Positions 62,126-64,000 of a stretch of DNA of 64,000 nt are shown here, piece after piece. Origin of the DNA: Diplolepis rosae (Eukaryota > Arthropoda > Insecta > Hymenoptera > Diplolepididae); assembly GCA_030998225.1 (NCBI GenBank), contig JAPYXD010000250.1, forward strand, positions 186,001-250,000. The letters run 5' to 3'. Every line of letters begins with the position of its first letter. The first letter of the stretch is position 1. Position numbers and translations under genes: made by a program. The notes under the pieces are model-generated. The model had not been told where the DNA came from, did not search any database, and worked only from the letters and a program-made list of their open reading frames with translations.

Positions 62126-62554
62126 AAAGAAACCTTATGGGCAGCTATAGAAATCTCGCTGTCCCCCCTCTTAGTATGTCAATAAAGTTATTTATCGAAC
62201 TACCCTCATATCGTTGGGCTTTATATTTAAGTGTATTTTCGTTGGCTGAAGTAAGAGAGAATTTAAGTGCTTTTTTTCTGTTTCTTAATCAAAAAGTATT
62301 ATAGTTAATAAAAATGCCAAGCCAGTATTGCAAAGACAGTGCGGAGTATTTTTGTTATGTTTGTGGCGGATACATCGTTTCGAAAAAGGGGAAAGTAACA
62401 ATCGATTTACTGAAAAATACGTATTTGCTCTACTTCAGACTCAATGTGAGTGGCAGAGAGTGACCATCTACAGGGTGGGCCATCTAACATTTGGCATTTG
62501 AATAGGCTATAAAAAAAAACTTATGGATAATAAATAATACAATAAAAAAAAATC
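62126..62554. other. No recognised feature
   Basis: Contains short open frames only. ATGCCAAGCCAGTATTGCAA at 62311 opens a 50-codon frame without a known motif. Confidence 0.35.
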
Positions 62555-62700
62555 TGCCCGCTTCGCGGGCACATTCTCATGGCGCGCTTCGCGCGCAGCT
62601 CGCTTCGCCGCAAGTTTGAGCGCGCCTAGGGCGCGCGATTTGATCGTCGCGCTGCGCGCTCCGTTCTTTCTGGACCTCGCGCTTCGCGCTCGGTCTTGTG
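62555..62700. repeat. GC-rich hairpin cluster (TTCGCG-rich)
   Basis: Stacked palindromes such as GCCCGCTTCGCGGGC, GCGCGCTTCGCGCGC and GAGCGCGCCTAGGGCGCGC lie in otherwise AT-rich DNA. ACATTCTCATGGCG inside it resembles the RA terminus, so this is probably the end of a related element. Confidence 0.75.
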
Positions 62701-62877
62701 CTCTTCACATACATTCTAGTTTATTTATTATAATTTGATACTGAAGCTCAAACCAATTTTATAATAATATTACAGATGATGTGAATTACACATTTTCTCA
62801 AAGTCACTCAATTTCTTTTTGAATTTAAGTGAAACAGGAAATTCAATTTACTTAAGGCTCTATCAGCCTTAAGGAAC

Positions 62878-63970
62878 ACATTCTCATCATGGCGCTCGCA
62901 CTTCGCGCTCGATTTTCTGTATACATTTCAGTAACTTTTTAATAAATTACATGATTAAAATAATTTATTTTCTTCCAAATCTCTCAAAAAGGAAAAACAA
63001 TCGTAGACTTTATTTAAGGAAACGATTTTGCAGAACAACGCTTATTTCGTATCTCACATATTTTGGTGAAAAAATCGAATTTTTTTAATATTAAAAATCA
63101 AAACATAAAATATAAATCCTGTCCCGAAATGTCTTAATGAGAATTTGTAGACCTCATTTAGGCAAACAATTTTCCATCTAAACGTTTTTTTTGCATCTCA
63201 CATATTTTGTCTAAAGAATGGAATTTTTGAATTTTAAACGTATTTTTTTAAATTGAAACGAAAAATATATGTTTTATCAGAAACTGCATCAGACAAAATT
63301 TGTAGATCTTTTTGAAGCGAACAACTGTGTATTCTTATTTCTTTTTCGTATTTTACATATTATTCTTAAAAAATTGAATTTTAGATTTTCAATAGTTTTT
63401 TTTTTAATTAAAATGAAAAATATGTATCTTATGAAAAAATATTACAATTCAAATTTGTAGGTCTTTATTCATTTAATAATATTGTATCATAACGCTTTTT
63501 CGTATTTCGTATAATTTAACTATAAAATGGAATTTTGATATTGACTTTTTTAGAATTTGAATATGCTGTAACATTTCTAATTTTGATTTAATCAAAAAAT
63601 GTTATCAGGATAATTTGTAGAGATTTATGAGCACTATCAAAAACCAGTATTGAAATTTTTGATTTTTTCAAAAAATTATTTTCAAAAACACAAAAGTAGT
63701 GCTCAATCCCTCAATTTTGATTGGATGTGGCTGGTTAACAAACTTGTCCTTACTTTTTCGGCTCCGATAAAGTGTACCAAAGCTCAATTCAATCTGATAA
63801 TTCTATCGAGAGTTATGCCGCACACGACCTACAGACAGACAGACAGACAGACACTTTCGTAAAAACCATTTTTTCTGACTCAGGGGGTCTCAAAACGTAA
63901 AGATTTGATGAAAATTTCGAAAGTCATTTTTCACATAAAACCAATACCTTCTCATCCATGATGAGAATGT
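62878..63970. mobile_element. RA repeat element, complete copy (1093 bp)
   Basis: Bounded by a perfect 15-bp inverted terminus: ACATTCTCATCATGG at 62878 and CCATGATGAGAATGT ending at 63970. The interior has four diverged units of about 150 bp (marked at 63049, 63196, 63346 and 63505 by GTATTTCACATATT-like sequence), a (CAGA)n run at 63831-63852 and no coding capacity. It is the inverse of 7738-9466. Confidence 0.9.
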
Positions 63971-64000
63971 AAAAATCAATAGAAACTTCCAAGTGACTTG

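Noticed and set aside
1..64000. CRISPR arrays, bacterial operons, rho-independent terminators
   Set aside because: The DNA is clearly animal nuclear sequence; direct repeats seen are tandem without unique spacers.

Overview
The window is insect nuclear DNA: AT-rich, spliceosomal introns with GT-AG borders, and a dense load of arthropod-type transposons. I could not fix the order or species. I recognise one host gene with confidence. It is the C-terminal part of a Dicer-2-type ribonuclease on the minus strand, in ten exons between 59603 and 15189. Reading-frame phase is conserved across all nine introns and the joined frame runs to a stop with no break. The helicase and PAZ parts must lie beyond the right edge or in exons I did not find. 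Six introns are 70-922 bp; the other three are about 11.7, 20.6 and 8.8 kb and are filled almost entirely with transposons.

Layout, left to right. 1-15188 lies downstream of Dicer-2. It holds mariner fragments, a DDE_4-type transposase remnant, a solo LTR, a repeat family with terminal inverted repeats (called RA here), a TTAA-flanked foldback element inside RA, a hAT-type MITE with target-site duplication, and LINE ORF1 debris. 15349-24155 (intron i) has gypsy remnants in inverted orientation carrying the same TTAA MITE, two mariner pieces, and a nested pair of rosa-like (DD41D) mariners. 24737-45342 (intron g) has a foldback element (FBA) with a mariner inside, a gypsy element with a TIR-bounded mariner inside, an R1-clade LINE with both ORFs, a MITE with twin hairpins, a 0.94-kb palindrome, an unclassified TIR element and another gypsy remnant. 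45728-57388 (intron e) has a deleted mariner 39 bp from a splice acceptor, further mariners, two LTRs, a GC-rich segment and another foldback element. 59604-64000 holds a 5S-rRNA-like fragment, a mariner fragment and a complete RA copy.

The theme is a core RNA-interference gene whose introns are full of transposons, including several long inverted repeats. Their transcripts would fold into double-stranded RNA, the enzyme's own substrate. Nearly all transposon coding regions are broken. The least damaged are a rosa-like transposase frame with two stops (and a probable loss of one catalytic Asp) and the LINE ORF2. I did not find an unknown multi-gene system. The points most worth checking are the Dicer-2 structure, the RA family, the foldback elements and the nested insertions.
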